Shown: positions 25,303-33,894 of the stretch, piece after piece | Numbering within the stretch: position 1 is the first letter of the stretch | How the letters are laid out: every line of letters starts with the position of its first letter | Assembly: GCF_963676475.1 (NCBI RefSeq) | Contig: NZ_OY781106.1 | Span: 2,976,001-3,040,000 of the forward strand | Direction of reading: 5' to 3' | Length of the DNA: 64,000 nucleotides | Source of the DNA: an uncultured Celeribacter sp. | GTDB taxonomy: Bacteria; Pseudomonadota; Alphaproteobacteria; Rhodobacterales; Rhodobacteraceae | The notes under the pieces: model-generated | Seen by the model: only the letters and a program-made list of their open reading frames with translations | Told to the model about the DNA's origin: nothing | Database searches by the model: none | Translations under genes and position numbers: made by a program

Positions 25303-27222
25303 TTAGGAGCGCTTGTCGTCGTCAAGATCCTCGAAGTCGGCATCGACGATGTCGTCATCGACGGAGGACGGGCCTTCGTCCATATCGACGTCATCGGCCT
25401 GACCCGAAGAGGCTTGTTCGGCCTTGTAGATGGCCTCACCCAGTTTCATGGCCGCATCGGTCACGTTTTGGATGCCAGAGCGGATTTTGTCCGGGTCTTC
25501 GGTCTCCAACTGATCCTTGAGCGCGGCGATCGCAAGCTCGATGGCTTCGATCGTGGTCGGGTCGACCTTGTCGCTATGCTCTTCCATGGATTTCTCCGTG
25601 GAGTGGATGAGGCTCTCGGCCTGGTTCTTGGCTTCGACGAGATCCTTGCGGGCCTTATCGGCTTCGGCGTTCGCCTCGGCGTCCTTGACCATTTGCTCGA
25701 TGTCCTCGTCGGAGAGACCACCAGAGGCTTGGATCGTGATTTTTTGCTCTTTGCCGGTGCCTTTGTCCTTCGCACCCACTTCGACGATACCGTCGGCGTT
25801 GATGTCGAAGGTCACTTCGATCTGCGGCATGCCGCGCGGTGCCGGCGGGATACCTTCGAGGTTGAACTGACCGAGCATCTTGTTGTCAGCAGCCATTTCG
25901 CGCTCGCCCTGGAAGACACGCAGCGTCACGGCGGACTGGTTGTCCTCAGCCGTCGAGAAGATCTGCGATTTCTTGGTCGGGATCGTCGTGTTGCGGTCGA
26001 TCAGGCGGGTGAAGACGCCACCGAGCGTTTCGATGCCGATGGAGAGTGGGGTCACGTCGAGGAGCAGAACGTCTTTGACGTCGCCCTGCAGAACGCCGGC
26101 CTGAATGGCGGCACCCATGGCAACCACTTCGTCGGGGTTCACGCCTTTGTGGGCCTCTTTACCGAAGAATTTGGTTACTTCTTCGATGACTTTCGGCATA
26201 CGGGTCATACCGCCAACGAGCACAACTTCGTCGATGTCGGAGGTAGAGAGACCTGCGTCTTTCAGGGCCGCTTTACACGGGTCCATCGAGCGTTTGATCA
26301 GATCGGACACGAGGCTTTCGAGCTTTGCACGGGTCAGTTTGACCACGAGGTGCAAAGGCGTGCCGGAGGACGGGTCCATGGAGATGAACGGCTGGTTGAT
26401 CTCGGTCTGGGTCGAGGACGACAGTTCGATCTTAGCTTTCTCGGCGGCCTCTTTGAGGCGCTGGAGGGCCATTTTGTCTTTGGTCAGATCGACGCCATGC
26501 TCTTTTTTGAACTCATCCGCGAGGTAGTTCACAATGCGCATGTCGAAGTCTTCACCACCCAGGAAGGTGTCGCCGTTGGTGGCCTGCACTTCGAAGACGC
26601 CATCGCCGAGTTCAAGGATGGTCACGTCGAACGTACCGCCGCCAAGGTCATAGACCGCGATGGTTTTGGTTTCTTCTTTGTCGAGGCCATAGGCCAACGC
26701 AGCCGCGGTCGGCTCGTTGATGATCCGCAGCACTTCGAGACCGGCAATTTTGCCGGCGTCTTTGGTGGCCTGACGTTGAGCGTCGTTGAAGTAGGCCGGA
26801 ACGGTGATCACCGCCTGGGTCACTTCTTCGCCGAGGTAGGACTCGGCGGTTTCTTTCATTTTGCCCAGGATGAAGGCGGAGATTTGCGAGGGCGAATATT
26901 TGTCGCCACGCACCTCGACCCACGCATCACCATTGCCACCGTCGACGATGGCGTAGGGCACGAGTTTCTTATCTTTTTCGACGGCTGCGTCGCCCATGCG
27001 ACGGCCGATCAGGCGTTTCACGGCGAAAACCGTGTTCTCGGGGTTGGTCACAGCCTGACGTTTGGCTGCCTGACCCACGAGGCGTTCACTGTCGGTGAAA
27101 CCGACGATGGAGGGCGTGGTACGCGCCCCTTCGGAGTTCTCGATCACACGCGGCTGCGATCCATCCATGATGGCAACGCAGGAGTTGGTGGTCCCGAGGT
27201 CGATACCGATGACTTTGGCCAT
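25303..27222 (-). CDS. dnaK: chaperone DnaK (Hsp70)
   Basis: About 639 aa. N-terminal ATPase domain: KVIGIDLGTTNSCVAIMDG, AVYDLGGGTFDVTILELG and VVLVGGMTRMP; substrate-binding domain with LLDVTPLSIGIETLGG; acidic C terminus ending in a EDLDDDKRS-type tail. The ATG at 27222 is preferred over a TTG two codons upstream, with GAGAGGA at a usable distance. A heat-shock-type promoter lies 125 bases upstream. Confidence 0.98.
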   Translation of the reverse strand: MAKVIGIDLGTTNSCVAIMDGSQPRVIENSEGARTTPSIVGFTDSERLVGQAAKRQAVTNPENTVFAVKRLIGRRMGDAAVEKDKKLVPYAIVDGGNGDAWVEVRGDKYSPSQISAFILGKMKETAESYLGEEVTQAVITVPAYFNDAQRQATKDAGKIAGLEVLRIINEPTAAALAYGLDKEETKTIAVYDLGGGTFDVTILELGDGVFEVQATNGDTFLGGEDFDMRIVNYLADEFKKEHGVDLTKDKMALQRLKEAAEKAKIELSSSTQTEINQPFISMDPSSGTPLHLVVKLTRAKLESLVSDLIKRSMDPCKAALKDAGLSTSDIDEVVLVGGMTRMPKVIEEVTKFFGKEAHKGVNPDEVVAMGAAIQAGVLQGDVKDVLLLDVTPLSIGIETLGGVFTRLIDRNTTIPTKKSQIFSTAEDNQSAVTLRVFQGEREMAADNKMLGQFNLEGIPPAPRGMPQIEVTFDINADGIVEVGAKDKGTGKEQKITIQASGGLSDEDIEQMVKDAEANAEADKARKDLVEAKNQAESLIHSTEKSMEEHSDKVDPTTIEAIELAIAALKDQLETEDPDKIRSGIQNVTDAAMKLGEAIYKAEQASSGQADDVDMDEGPSSVDDDIVDADFEDLDDDKRS

Positions 27223-27347
27223 GCTCAAAATCCTCTCTTAGGCGATGTTGTGACGTTGGACCCATTGCGGCGTCCGCCGTCGATCCCAATGTTACTGACC
27301 GACCTGAAATCCAGTTTGAAGTTCGGGCCGATCAAGGCTTCTGGGCG

Positions 27348-27377
27348 TATATAAGGACGGGTTTTGGCCCCTGCAAG
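27348..27377 (-). promoter_or_regulatory. RpoH (sigma-32) type heat-shock promoter of dnaK-dnaJ
   Basis: On the minus strand CTTG (27377-27374), 18-base spacer, CTTATATA (27355-27348). This fits the alphaproteobacterial RpoH pattern CTTG-N17/18-CYTATnT. The resulting leader is about 115 bases. Confidence 0.65.
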
Positions 27378-27446
27378 TTGTGCAAGGGGGTCTAAGCGTG
27401 GAAAAATGGAGTCATTTCCGTAAGAAAACGTCAGAGGATGTTAAAA

Positions 27447-28058
27447 ATGCAGAAATCCGTGCCGTTGGATTTGCGGGGGATGCAGGTGTTCAAAGGGCTT
27501 TTGACGCCCGAGGAACAGAAACACCTGGTCGAGGCGTTGCGGGATGTGGTGCGCGAGGCACCTTTGTTTCATCCCATGACTCCGTCCGGCAAACGAATGT
27601 CGGTGCGGATGACCTCTGCCGGAGGTTTTGGCTGGATCACGGATTCGAAGGGCTATCGCTACAGCCCGACGCATCCCGATGGGCAGCCGTGGCCCGAAAT
27701 GCCACAGATTGTGTTGAAGGTCTGGTCGGAGGTGTCGGGGGCGTCACGTGAGCCGGAATCCTGCCTGATCAATTTCTATGACGCGGAAGCCAAAATGGGT
27801 CTGCATCAGGATCGCGACGAACAGGATTTTTCACAGCCCGTCGTGTCGATCTCTTTGGGGGACGACGCTTTGTTTCGTGTCGGCAACGAGACGCGGGGCG
27901 GCAAGACCGAAAGTCTGTGGCTCAGTTCCGGTGACGTCGTCGTGATGGGTGGGGCCTCTCGGCTTTTGTATCACGGTATCGACCGGGTGAAGCCCGGAAG
28001 CAGTAGCCTTTTGCCGAAAGGCGGGCGGATCAATGTCACGCTCAGGGTCGTGACCTGA
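27447..28058 (+). CDS. alkB: AlkB-family DNA repair dioxygenase
   Basis: About 203 aa. Fe(II)/2-oxoglutarate dioxygenase that removes N-alkyl lesions from DNA. The iron ligands are seen in GLHQDRDEQDF (His-x-Asp) and LLYHGIDRVK (His); the 2-oxoglutarate Arg residues are in GGRINVTLRVV. Start at 27447 is chosen over the ATG at 27438 because AGAGG would abut the latter. Divergent from dnaK; ends 3 bases before the convergent kpsM-like gene. Confidence 0.93.
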   Translation: MQKSVPLDLRGMQVFKGLLTPEEQKHLVEALRDVVREAPLFHPMTPSGKRMSVRMTSAGGFGWITDSKGYRYSPTHPDGQPWPEMPQIVLKVWSEVSGASREPESCLINFYDAEAKMGLHQDRDEQDFSQPVVSISLGDDALFRVGNETRGGKTESLWLSSGDVVVMGGASRLLYHGIDRVKPGSSSLLPKGGRINVTLRVVT

Positions 28059-28061
28059 CGC

Positions 28062-28880
28062 TTACCGTGCACTCCAACTCAGCGATACGCGTTTGCGGGT
28101 GAAAAACTCTGCCAGAAGGCCGATGGTCAGGCACACGAGCGTGAAGATGATCGGATACATGATCGAGCTTTTGTGCGGGTTGTAATTCACGAAGGTAAAG
28201 CCGCGCGCCTGATCAATGGTGTGGAACAGGGGGTTCCATGTGAACATGGCAATCATCATGGCCGGGGTTTGATTGGCCACAAACATTTTCCCGGAGGTGA
28301 AAAGATTGGCCCGCATGTAGATCAGCTGAAGGATTTGAACAAGGCCGGGGGCCCAGGGTTTGGCGGCAAGAAATACCATTCCGATCGATGCCCCCGAAGC
28401 CCAGGCCAGAAGCAGCATCCCGAATGCGCCCGTAATATTCTGAAAATGAACGGTGCCCCAACCCAGCGAATAGACAAATAGGATCACGCTCACCGACAAA
28501 ACCTGGATATACAATGAGCTCAGAGCCGCAGACGTGATGGCAATGGCGGTATTCATCGGCGCGTGTTGCATCATGGGCGAGGTTGCGCCCTCAGATCCCG
28601 CCACGGCTCCCAATGCTTTGTTATGTGTCAGGAAAAGGAAAATCCCGGACATGATGTAGAGAATGAAATCGCCACGAATCGCGGAGCCGCGCACCCCCAT
28701 GATCGCGTACATGAAGCTGAAAACGGCTACGAGGATCAGGGATTGAGACACATTGATCAAAAGGCCGATAATCGGGCTGCCGTTCGTTTTACGCACATGG
28801 CGCACGGTGTTGACGAAAATCAATCTCAGGACCGTCAGAGCCGCCGATAGCCCACTTTGACTTCTGGTGTAATGAAACAT
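28062..28880 (-). CDS. ABC-2 type polysaccharide export permease, KpsM-like
   Basis: 272 aa with about six membrane segments, for example SLILVAVFSFMYAIMGV, FILYIMSGIFLFLTHNKA and SSIMYPIIFTLVCLTIGLLA. The WNPLFHTIDQARG element near the C-terminal third is typical of capsule and O-antigen export permeases (KpsM, Wzm, RfbA). No ATPase (KpsT) or outer-membrane partners are adjacent, so the gene depends on components elsewhere. It faces away from the glycan genes to its right, with cysQ starting 147 bases beyond its start. Confidence 0.8.
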   Translation of the reverse strand: MFHYTRSQSGLSAALTVLRLIFVNTVRHVRKTNGSPIIGLLINVSQSLILVAVFSFMYAIMGVRGSAIRGDFILYIMSGIFLFLTHNKALGAVAGSEGATSPMMQHAPMNTAIAITSAALSSLYIQVLSVSVILFVYSLGWGTVHFQNITGAFGMLLLAWASGASIGMVFLAAKPWAPGLVQILQLIYMRANLFTSGKMFVANQTPAMMIAMFTWNPLFHTIDQARGFTFVNYNPHKSSIMYPIIFTLVCLTIGLLAEFFTRKRVSLSWSAR

Positions 28881-29026
28881 GTGGGGTGTCCTGTCCTGAG
28901 AATATTGCCCGTCAGTGTGGAATTTCGGCGAGGGATTTCTTGCTGTTCCCTGTGAGCCATAGCATAAGGTCGTTGATGTTTTCTTTCAATGAAAACGCAT
29001 CAATGTGGCGATTTAGGAGCGTAGTA

Positions 29027-29824
29027 ATGGATTTTGATCAACTCATCCCGGTGATGCGGCGTCTTGCGATCGAGGCCGGGGAGAAGATCCTCGAGATCTA
29101 CAATGCAGATGATTTCGAGGTGAAAACAAAGTCTGACGAAAGCCCGGTCACCGAAGCGGATGAGGCGGCGGATGCCCTGATCTCCGCTGGTCTGCGGGCC
29201 ACGTTCCCGGATGTGACGCTGATTACCGAGGAACAAGCCGAGTCTCACGATCTGAAATCCGACACCTTCCTGATCGTGGACCCGCTGGACGGGACGAAGG
29301 AGTTCGTAAAACGACGCGGCGACTTCACCGTCAACATCGCCTATGTCGAAAAAGGCGTGCCGCTGCGTGGTGTGGTCTATGCGCCCGCGAAAGACCGCCT
29401 GTTCATCACCGATGCGTCCGGCCAATCCTATGAAGAACTCGGCCCCTTCGATGCCACCACTCCGGGCGAGATGAAGAAAATCTCCGTCTCCAAGCCCGAC
29501 AATGACGCCCTGATGATCGTCGCTTCAAAATCCCACCGCGATCAGGCGACCGAGGATTATCTGGCCAAGTATAAGGCGAAAGACAGCAAATCGGCGGGGT
29601 CATCGCTGAAATTCTGTCTCGTGGCGACTGGCGAGGCCGACCTTTACCCGCGTGTCGGACGCACGATGGAATGGGATACTGCCGCAGGTCATGCCGTGCT
29701 TTTGGGGGCAGGCGGCGATGTCGTGCGTTTCGACGATCACACGCCGCTGACCTATGGCAAAGAAGATTACGCCAACCCGTTCTTTATCGCCTATGCGCCG
29801 GGCGTTGAGTTGAAAGACGCCTGA
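29027..29824 (+). CDS. cysQ: 3'(2'),5'-bisphosphate nucleotidase CysQ
   Basis: 265 aa, inositol-monophosphatase fold. Metal site seen in DPLDGTKEFVKRRGDF and EWDTAAGHAVLLGAGG; EADEAADALI precedes. CysQ hydrolyses PAP, the by-product of PAPS-dependent sulfation and sulfate assimilation, to AMP. The start at 29027 has AGGAG at 29014-29018; the longer frame from 28886 lacks support. It directly abuts kdsB (stop at 29824, kdsB ATG at 29825). The nearby sulfotransferase gives its activity a local purpose. Confidence 0.92.
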   Translation: MDFDQLIPVMRRLAIEAGEKILEIYNADDFEVKTKSDESPVTEADEAADALISAGLRATFPDVTLITEEQAESHDLKSDTFLIVDPLDGTKEFVKRRGDFTVNIAYVEKGVPLRGVVYAPAKDRLFITDASGQSYEELGPFDATTPGEMKKISVSKPDNDALMIVASKSHRDQATEDYLAKYKAKDSKSAGSSLKFCLVATGEADLYPRVGRTMEWDTAAGHAVLLGAGGDVVRFDDHTPLTYGKEDYANPFFIAYAPGVELKDA

Positions 29825-30625
29825 ATGTCCGTTTTGATCGTTATTCCGGCCCGGTTCGCGTCGACGCGCTACCCCGGCAAGCCGCTTGTGGAGCTGACCG
29901 GCGCCACGGGTGAAAAAAAGTCTCTGATTCAGCGCAGCTGGGAGGCGGCTGTGTCTGCGGAGGGTGTGGATCGTGTGGTGGTGGCCACCGATGACGACCG
30001 GATTCGTGTTGCGTCGGAGGCTTTTGGGGCCGAGGTTGTCATGACCTCTGAGGCCTGCGCCAACGGGACCGAGCGCTGCGCCGAAGCGTTAGAGGCGCTG
30101 GGCGGTGGCTATGACATCGTCGTCAATCTTCAGGGCGATGCGCCTTTGACTCCCGCCTGGTTTGTCGAAGAGCTGGTTGCCGGTCTGCGCGCTCATCCGA
30201 CAGCAGAGGTGGCGACACCGGTTCTGCGCTGTGACGGCCGGGCGCTCAACGGGTTTCTCGACGATCGCAAGGCGGGACGTGTTGGTGGTACGACGGCTGT
30301 CTTTGGATCGGATCACAAGGCGCTCTATTTCTCGAAAGAGGTGATTCCCTATACCTCGGAGAGCTATGCAGACACGGATGAGACCCCTGTGTTCCACCAT
30401 GTCGGCGTCTATGCCTATCGTCCCTCCGCGTTGGGCGCCTATCCGAAATGGCCCATGGGGCCTCTGGAGCGCCTCGAAGGGTTGGAACAACTCAGATTTC
30501 TTGAACAGGAACGCCCTGTTCTTTGCGTTGAAGTCGAAGCTCGTGGGCGTCAGTTTTGGGAATTGAACAACCCCGAAGACGTTGATCGCATTGAAGCGAT
30601 GTTGGCAGAAATGAGCTTTGCCTAA
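29825..30625 (+). CDS. kdsB: CMP-Kdo synthetase
   Basis: 266 aa cytidylyltransferase (3-deoxy-manno-octulosonate) activating Kdo for lipopolysaccharide or capsule. The N-terminal nucleotide-binding block is VIPARFASTRYPGKPL, with VVNLQGDAPL containing the metal Asp. Cotranscribed with cysQ. Kdo is also used as the linker of KpsM-exported capsules, which may connect it to the permease at 28062-28880. The Kdo isomerase gene kdsD lies at 41229. Confidence 0.92.
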   Translation: MSVLIVIPARFASTRYPGKPLVELTGATGEKKSLIQRSWEAAVSAEGVDRVVVATDDDRIRVASEAFGAEVVMTSEACANGTERCAEALEALGGGYDIVVNLQGDAPLTPAWFVEELVAGLRAHPTAEVATPVLRCDGRALNGFLDDRKAGRVGGTTAVFGSDHKALYFSKEVIPYTSESYADTDETPVFHHVGVYAYRPSALGAYPKWPMGPLERLEGLEQLRFLEQERPVLCVEVEARGRQFWELNNPEDVDRIEAMLAEMSFA

Positions 30626-30635
30626 AGCAAATATT

Positions 30636-30665
30636 TTGACATTTTGCTTGCTTTTTATGCATAGT
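30636..30665 (+). promoter_or_regulatory. promoter upstream of galU
   Basis: Perfect TTGACA (30636-30641), 18-base spacer, CATAGT (30660-30665). The leader to galU would be about 140 bases. Confidence 0.45.
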
Positions 30666-30812
30666 GATGGGCCAAAAATGCAGAGTTGTAAAACTGTGCC
30701 TTTCCTGTGTGAATAGAGACGCATGCTACTGACCTTTGGTGCTACTGTTTCTAAGGTTGGGGCACGCGTCAGAAATTAAATAGGCTCATGAGTGCGAGCC
30801 GAAGGAGTGAAG

Positions 30813-31712
30813 ATGAAAAAAGTGACCAAAGCGATTTTTCCTGTGGCTGGTCTGGGCACGCGGTTTCTTCCCGCAACCAAATCCATCCCGAAAGAGATCA
30901 TGACCTTGGTCGACCGCCCGCTGATCCAATATGCCATCGACGAAGCACGGGCGGCAGGCATCAAGGAATTCATCTTCGTGACCTCGCGCGGTAAAGGCGC
31001 GCTTGAGGACTACTTCGATCACTCGCCGGTTCTCGAACAAGAACTGCGCAAGAAGGGCAAGGACAAGCTTCTCGAAGTTCTGAAAACCACCAACATGGAC
31101 AGCGGTGCCATCGCTTATATCCGCCAGCACAAGGCCCTGGGTCTTGGTCACGCCGTGTGGTGCGCGCGTCGCCTGCTCGATCCGAAAGAACCCTTTGCCG
31201 TGATCCTGCCGGATGACGTCATCGCGGCGGAAAAACCCTGTCTGCAACAGATGGTCGAAGCCTACGAAGACCTCGGTGGCAGCGGCTCGATGGTTGCCTC
31301 CATGGAAGTGTCGGCGGATAAAGTCTCCGCCTATGGTGTTCTCGATGTGAAAGAGGACATGGGCAGCACCGTGTCCGTCAAGGGCATGGTTGAAAAACCT
31401 GCGCCGGGGACCGAACCGTCGAACCTTGCCGTGATCGGTCGCTATATCCTCGACCCGGCCGTGATGAAGAACCTCAACCAGATGAAATCCGGCGCCGGTG
31501 GTGAAATTCAGCTCACCGATGCGATTGCGGATGAGATTGGCACGGAGCGTGGCGTCTATGGCTACCGTTTCGCGGGCCAGCGGTTCGATTGCGGGTCGAA
31601 AGCGGGCTTCCTTCAGGCGACGATTTCTTTCGGTCTGTCGCGTGACGATCTGCGCGATGAGCTTCAGGAATATCTGGATGAGCTGTCCGCAGTTCGTGCC
31701 GCCGCTCAGTAA
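30813..31712 (+). CDS. galU: UTP-glucose-1-phosphate uridylyltransferase
   Basis: Makes UDP-glucose from glucose 1-phosphate and UTP. 299 aa from the ATG at 30813 (GAAGGAG upstream). Signature PVAGLGTRFLPATKSIPKEI, then VVDRPLIQY-type block (TLVDRPLIQYAIDEA), EKPAPGTEPSNLA and FDCGSKAGFLQA. First gene of the galU-galE-glycosyltransferase-sulfotransferase run. Confidence 0.96.
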   Translation: MKKVTKAIFPVAGLGTRFLPATKSIPKEIMTLVDRPLIQYAIDEARAAGIKEFIFVTSRGKGALEDYFDHSPVLEQELRKKGKDKLLEVLKTTNMDSGAIAYIRQHKALGLGHAVWCARRLLDPKEPFAVILPDDVIAAEKPCLQQMVEAYEDLGGSGSMVASMEVSADKVSAYGVLDVKEDMGSTVSVKGMVEKPAPGTEPSNLAVIGRYILDPAVMKNLNQMKSGAGGEIQLTDAIADEIGTERGVYGYRFAGQRFDCGSKAGFLQATISFGLSRDDLRDELQEYLDELSAVRAAAQ

Positions 31713-31721
31713 GGGGCATTC

Positions 31722-32708
31722 ATGACCAAATCTGTCATTGTGACCGGGGGTGCGGGCTATATCGGTTCGCACGCCTGTAAAGCCCTGCGCGCGGCAGGCT
31801 ATGAACCCGTGACCTTCGACAATCTGTCCACGGGCTGGGAAGATGCGGTGAAATTCGGCCCGTTCGAGAAGGGCGATCTTTTGGATCGTGCCCGCCTCGA
31901 TGAGGTTTTCGCCAAATACAATCCGGTCGCCGTGATGCATTTCGCCGCCTTCTCTCAGGTCGGCGAAAGCATGAAAGACCCCGGAAAATACTGGCGTAAC
32001 AATGTCATCGGCTCTTTGACGCTGATCGAGGCGGCTGTGGCCGCTGGCTGCATGAACTTCGTGTTTTCCTCGACCTGCGCGACCTATGGCGATCAGGACA
32101 ACGTGGTGCTCGATGAGGACTCGGTGCAATTGCCGATCAACTCCTATGGCGCCTCGAAACGCGCGATTGAAGACATCCTGGAGAACTTTGAACAGGGCTT
32201 CGGGCTGAACTCCGTGATCTTCCGCTATTTCAACGTGGCAGGTGGCGACCCAGACGCGGAAGTTGGCGAATTCCACCAGCCGGAAACCCATCTCATCCCG
32301 CTGATGCTCGACGCGATTGCGGGCAAACGCGACGCGCTGACGATTTTCGGTACGGATTATGCCACGCCCGACGGGACCTGTATCCGCGACTATGTGCATG
32401 TCTGCGATCTGGTCGATGCGCATGTTCTGGGCCTGAAATGGCTCGAAGAGGGCAAGGGCAGCCGGGTGTTCAACCTTGGGACCGGCAAGGGCTTTTCCGT
32501 GCGCGAGGTGATCGACCATTCGCGGGCCGTGACCAATATGGATGTGCCCTACGTCGAGGGCGACCGTCGTCCCGGCGATTGCACCAAACTGGTGTCTGGC
32601 TCCGAGCGTGCGATCACGGAATTGGGTTGGTCGCCGGATCGTTCCAACCTTGCCGAGATGATTGGTGACGCGTGGAAATGGCATCAAACCGGCCATTACG
32701 ACAAGTGA
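31722..32708 (+). CDS. galE: UDP-glucose 4-epimerase
   Basis: 328-aa short-chain dehydrogenase fold. NAD-binding GGAGYIGSHACKAL, catalytic Ser in FSSTCATYGD and Tyr/Lys in SYGASKRAIED. Interconverts UDP-glucose and UDP-galactose (possibly the N-acetyl forms). Nine bases after galU, four bases before the first glycosyltransferase, so tightly operonic with the UDP-sugar users. Confidence 0.95.
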   Translation: MTKSVIVTGGAGYIGSHACKALRAAGYEPVTFDNLSTGWEDAVKFGPFEKGDLLDRARLDEVFAKYNPVAVMHFAAFSQVGESMKDPGKYWRNNVIGSLTLIEAAVAAGCMNFVFSSTCATYGDQDNVVLDEDSVQLPINSYGASKRAIEDILENFEQGFGLNSVIFRYFNVAGGDPDAEVGEFHQPETHLIPLMLDAIAGKRDALTIFGTDYATPDGTCIRDYVHVCDLVDAHVLGLKWLEEGKGSRVFNLGTGKGFSVREVIDHSRAVTNMDVPYVEGDRRPGDCTKLVSGSERAITELGWSPDRSNLAEMIGDAWKWHQTGHYDK

Positions 32709-32711
32709 CAT

Positions 32712-33737
32712 ATGGGTATGACGGGGAGGGAGATTTGGCGACGGTACCGCCTGCGTCATAAGCGACGCTATCTCCTGATCCGTGCGCTGCGCCGCTTTCG
32801 GCGCGACCTTACGGTGCTGGTGGATCGGACGCAGGCCATTCGCTCCTCCGACATTCTCGGGTTCGCGACAGTCCGCAACGAAGCCCTGCGCCTTCCGCGT
32901 TTTCTCGATCATCATCGTCAAATGGGCGTGGCGCAGTTCCTGATTGTCGACAATGGCAGTACGGACGGCACTTTGGACTATCTGCGCGCACAGCCGGATG
33001 TGTCGCTGTGGTCCACGCAGAAAAGCTATCGCTCTGCCCGATTTGGCATGGACTGGATCAATGCGCTTTTGATGCGTTACGGGCATGGGCATTGGTGTTT
33101 GACGCTCGATGCCGATGAATGCCTGATCCTGCCGCATCATGACAGTCGCGACCTCAGGGATTTGACCGCGTGGCTCGATGCTCGGGGTGAACGCGCCTTT
33201 GCGGCGATGATGCTCGACCTCTATGCAACGGGACCGCTGGAGCAGGTGAGATATACCTCAGGGCAAGCTTTTGAGGAGGCTTTGTCGTTTTATGACGCCT
33301 TCAATTACACGTGGGAAAGAAGCCCGAAATACCGTGACATCCAGATACACGGCGGCCCGAGGGCGCGGGTTCTGTTTGCGGATCAACCGGAGCTCGCGCC
33401 GCATCTTCACAAAATCCCGCTCATTTTCTGGAATTGGCGCTATGCTTATGTCAGTTCGACACATGTGGCTTTGCCGGACAGTTTGAATCACGGCTTCGAT
33501 GCGCGGCTCGACCTGCCGACAGGGGCATTGCTGCACAGTAAACTTCTTCCGGATCTGCAAGTGATGGCAGATTTGGTCGATGCGCGTTCCGAGTATCACC
33601 ACGATCCCGCCCTTTACGACGGTTATTTCGAGCGCTTGCGTGAGAGTCCGGTTTTCGACTGGGCGGAGGCGCGTCGATACCGGGACTGGCGTGATCTTGA
33701 GGCGGACGGAATTTTGACGCGCGGTCAATGGATTTGA
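32712..33737 (+). CDS. glycosyltransferase family 2-like protein (Glyco_tranf_2_4 type), copy 1
   Basis: 341 aa. A basic N terminus (RRYRLRHKRRYLLIRALRRF) is followed by ATVRNEALRLPRFLDHHRQM and FLIVDNGSTDGTLDYL, typical of the PF13704-like group, and a DxD-type metal site in LTLDADECLIL. Conserved GGPRARVLF and HKIPLI blocks near the middle and a C-terminal YRDWRDLEADGILTRGQW. The product is cytosolic, donor and acceptor unknown. Paralogous along its whole length to the next gene, so the pair arose by tandem duplication. Confidence 0.85.
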   Translation: MGMTGREIWRRYRLRHKRRYLLIRALRRFRRDLTVLVDRTQAIRSSDILGFATVRNEALRLPRFLDHHRQMGVAQFLIVDNGSTDGTLDYLRAQPDVSLWSTQKSYRSARFGMDWINALLMRYGHGHWCLTLDADECLILPHHDSRDLRDLTAWLDARGERAFAAMMLDLYATGPLEQVRYTSGQAFEEALSFYDAFNYTWERSPKYRDIQIHGGPRARVLFADQPELAPHLHKIPLIFWNWRYAYVSSTHVALPDSLNHGFDARLDLPTGALLHSKLLPDLQVMADLVDARSEYHHDPALYDGYFERLRESPVFDWAEARRYRDWRDLEADGILTRGQWI

Positions 33738-33841
33738 TCCACTATCGCGGAGAGGCCACACCGTCTTTCAATTTATAGACGCGCACAGCGCGGTGTGGTC
33801 ATTCTGATTGATTTTAAGATATTGTTTCGAAAACGGGTACG

Positions 33842-33868
33842 GTTTCTAAACTTTTTGCGTAGAAACTG
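33842..33868. repeat. inverted repeat before glycosyltransferase copy 2
   Basis: GTTTCTA, 11 bases, TAGAAAC. The half GTTTCTAA also occurs in the galU upstream region near 30747-30754. It might be a shared operator of the glycan genes; this is weak inference. Confidence 0.3.
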
Positions 33869-33894
33869 AGAGATGAGCTTTGGAGTGACGCTGT

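Noticed and set aside
24073..27354. 1093-codon open frame antisense to dnaJ and dnaK
   Set aside because: The sequence mirrors DnaK/DnaJ codons. A long frame opposite dnaK is a known artefact of its codon composition, and no domain was recognised.
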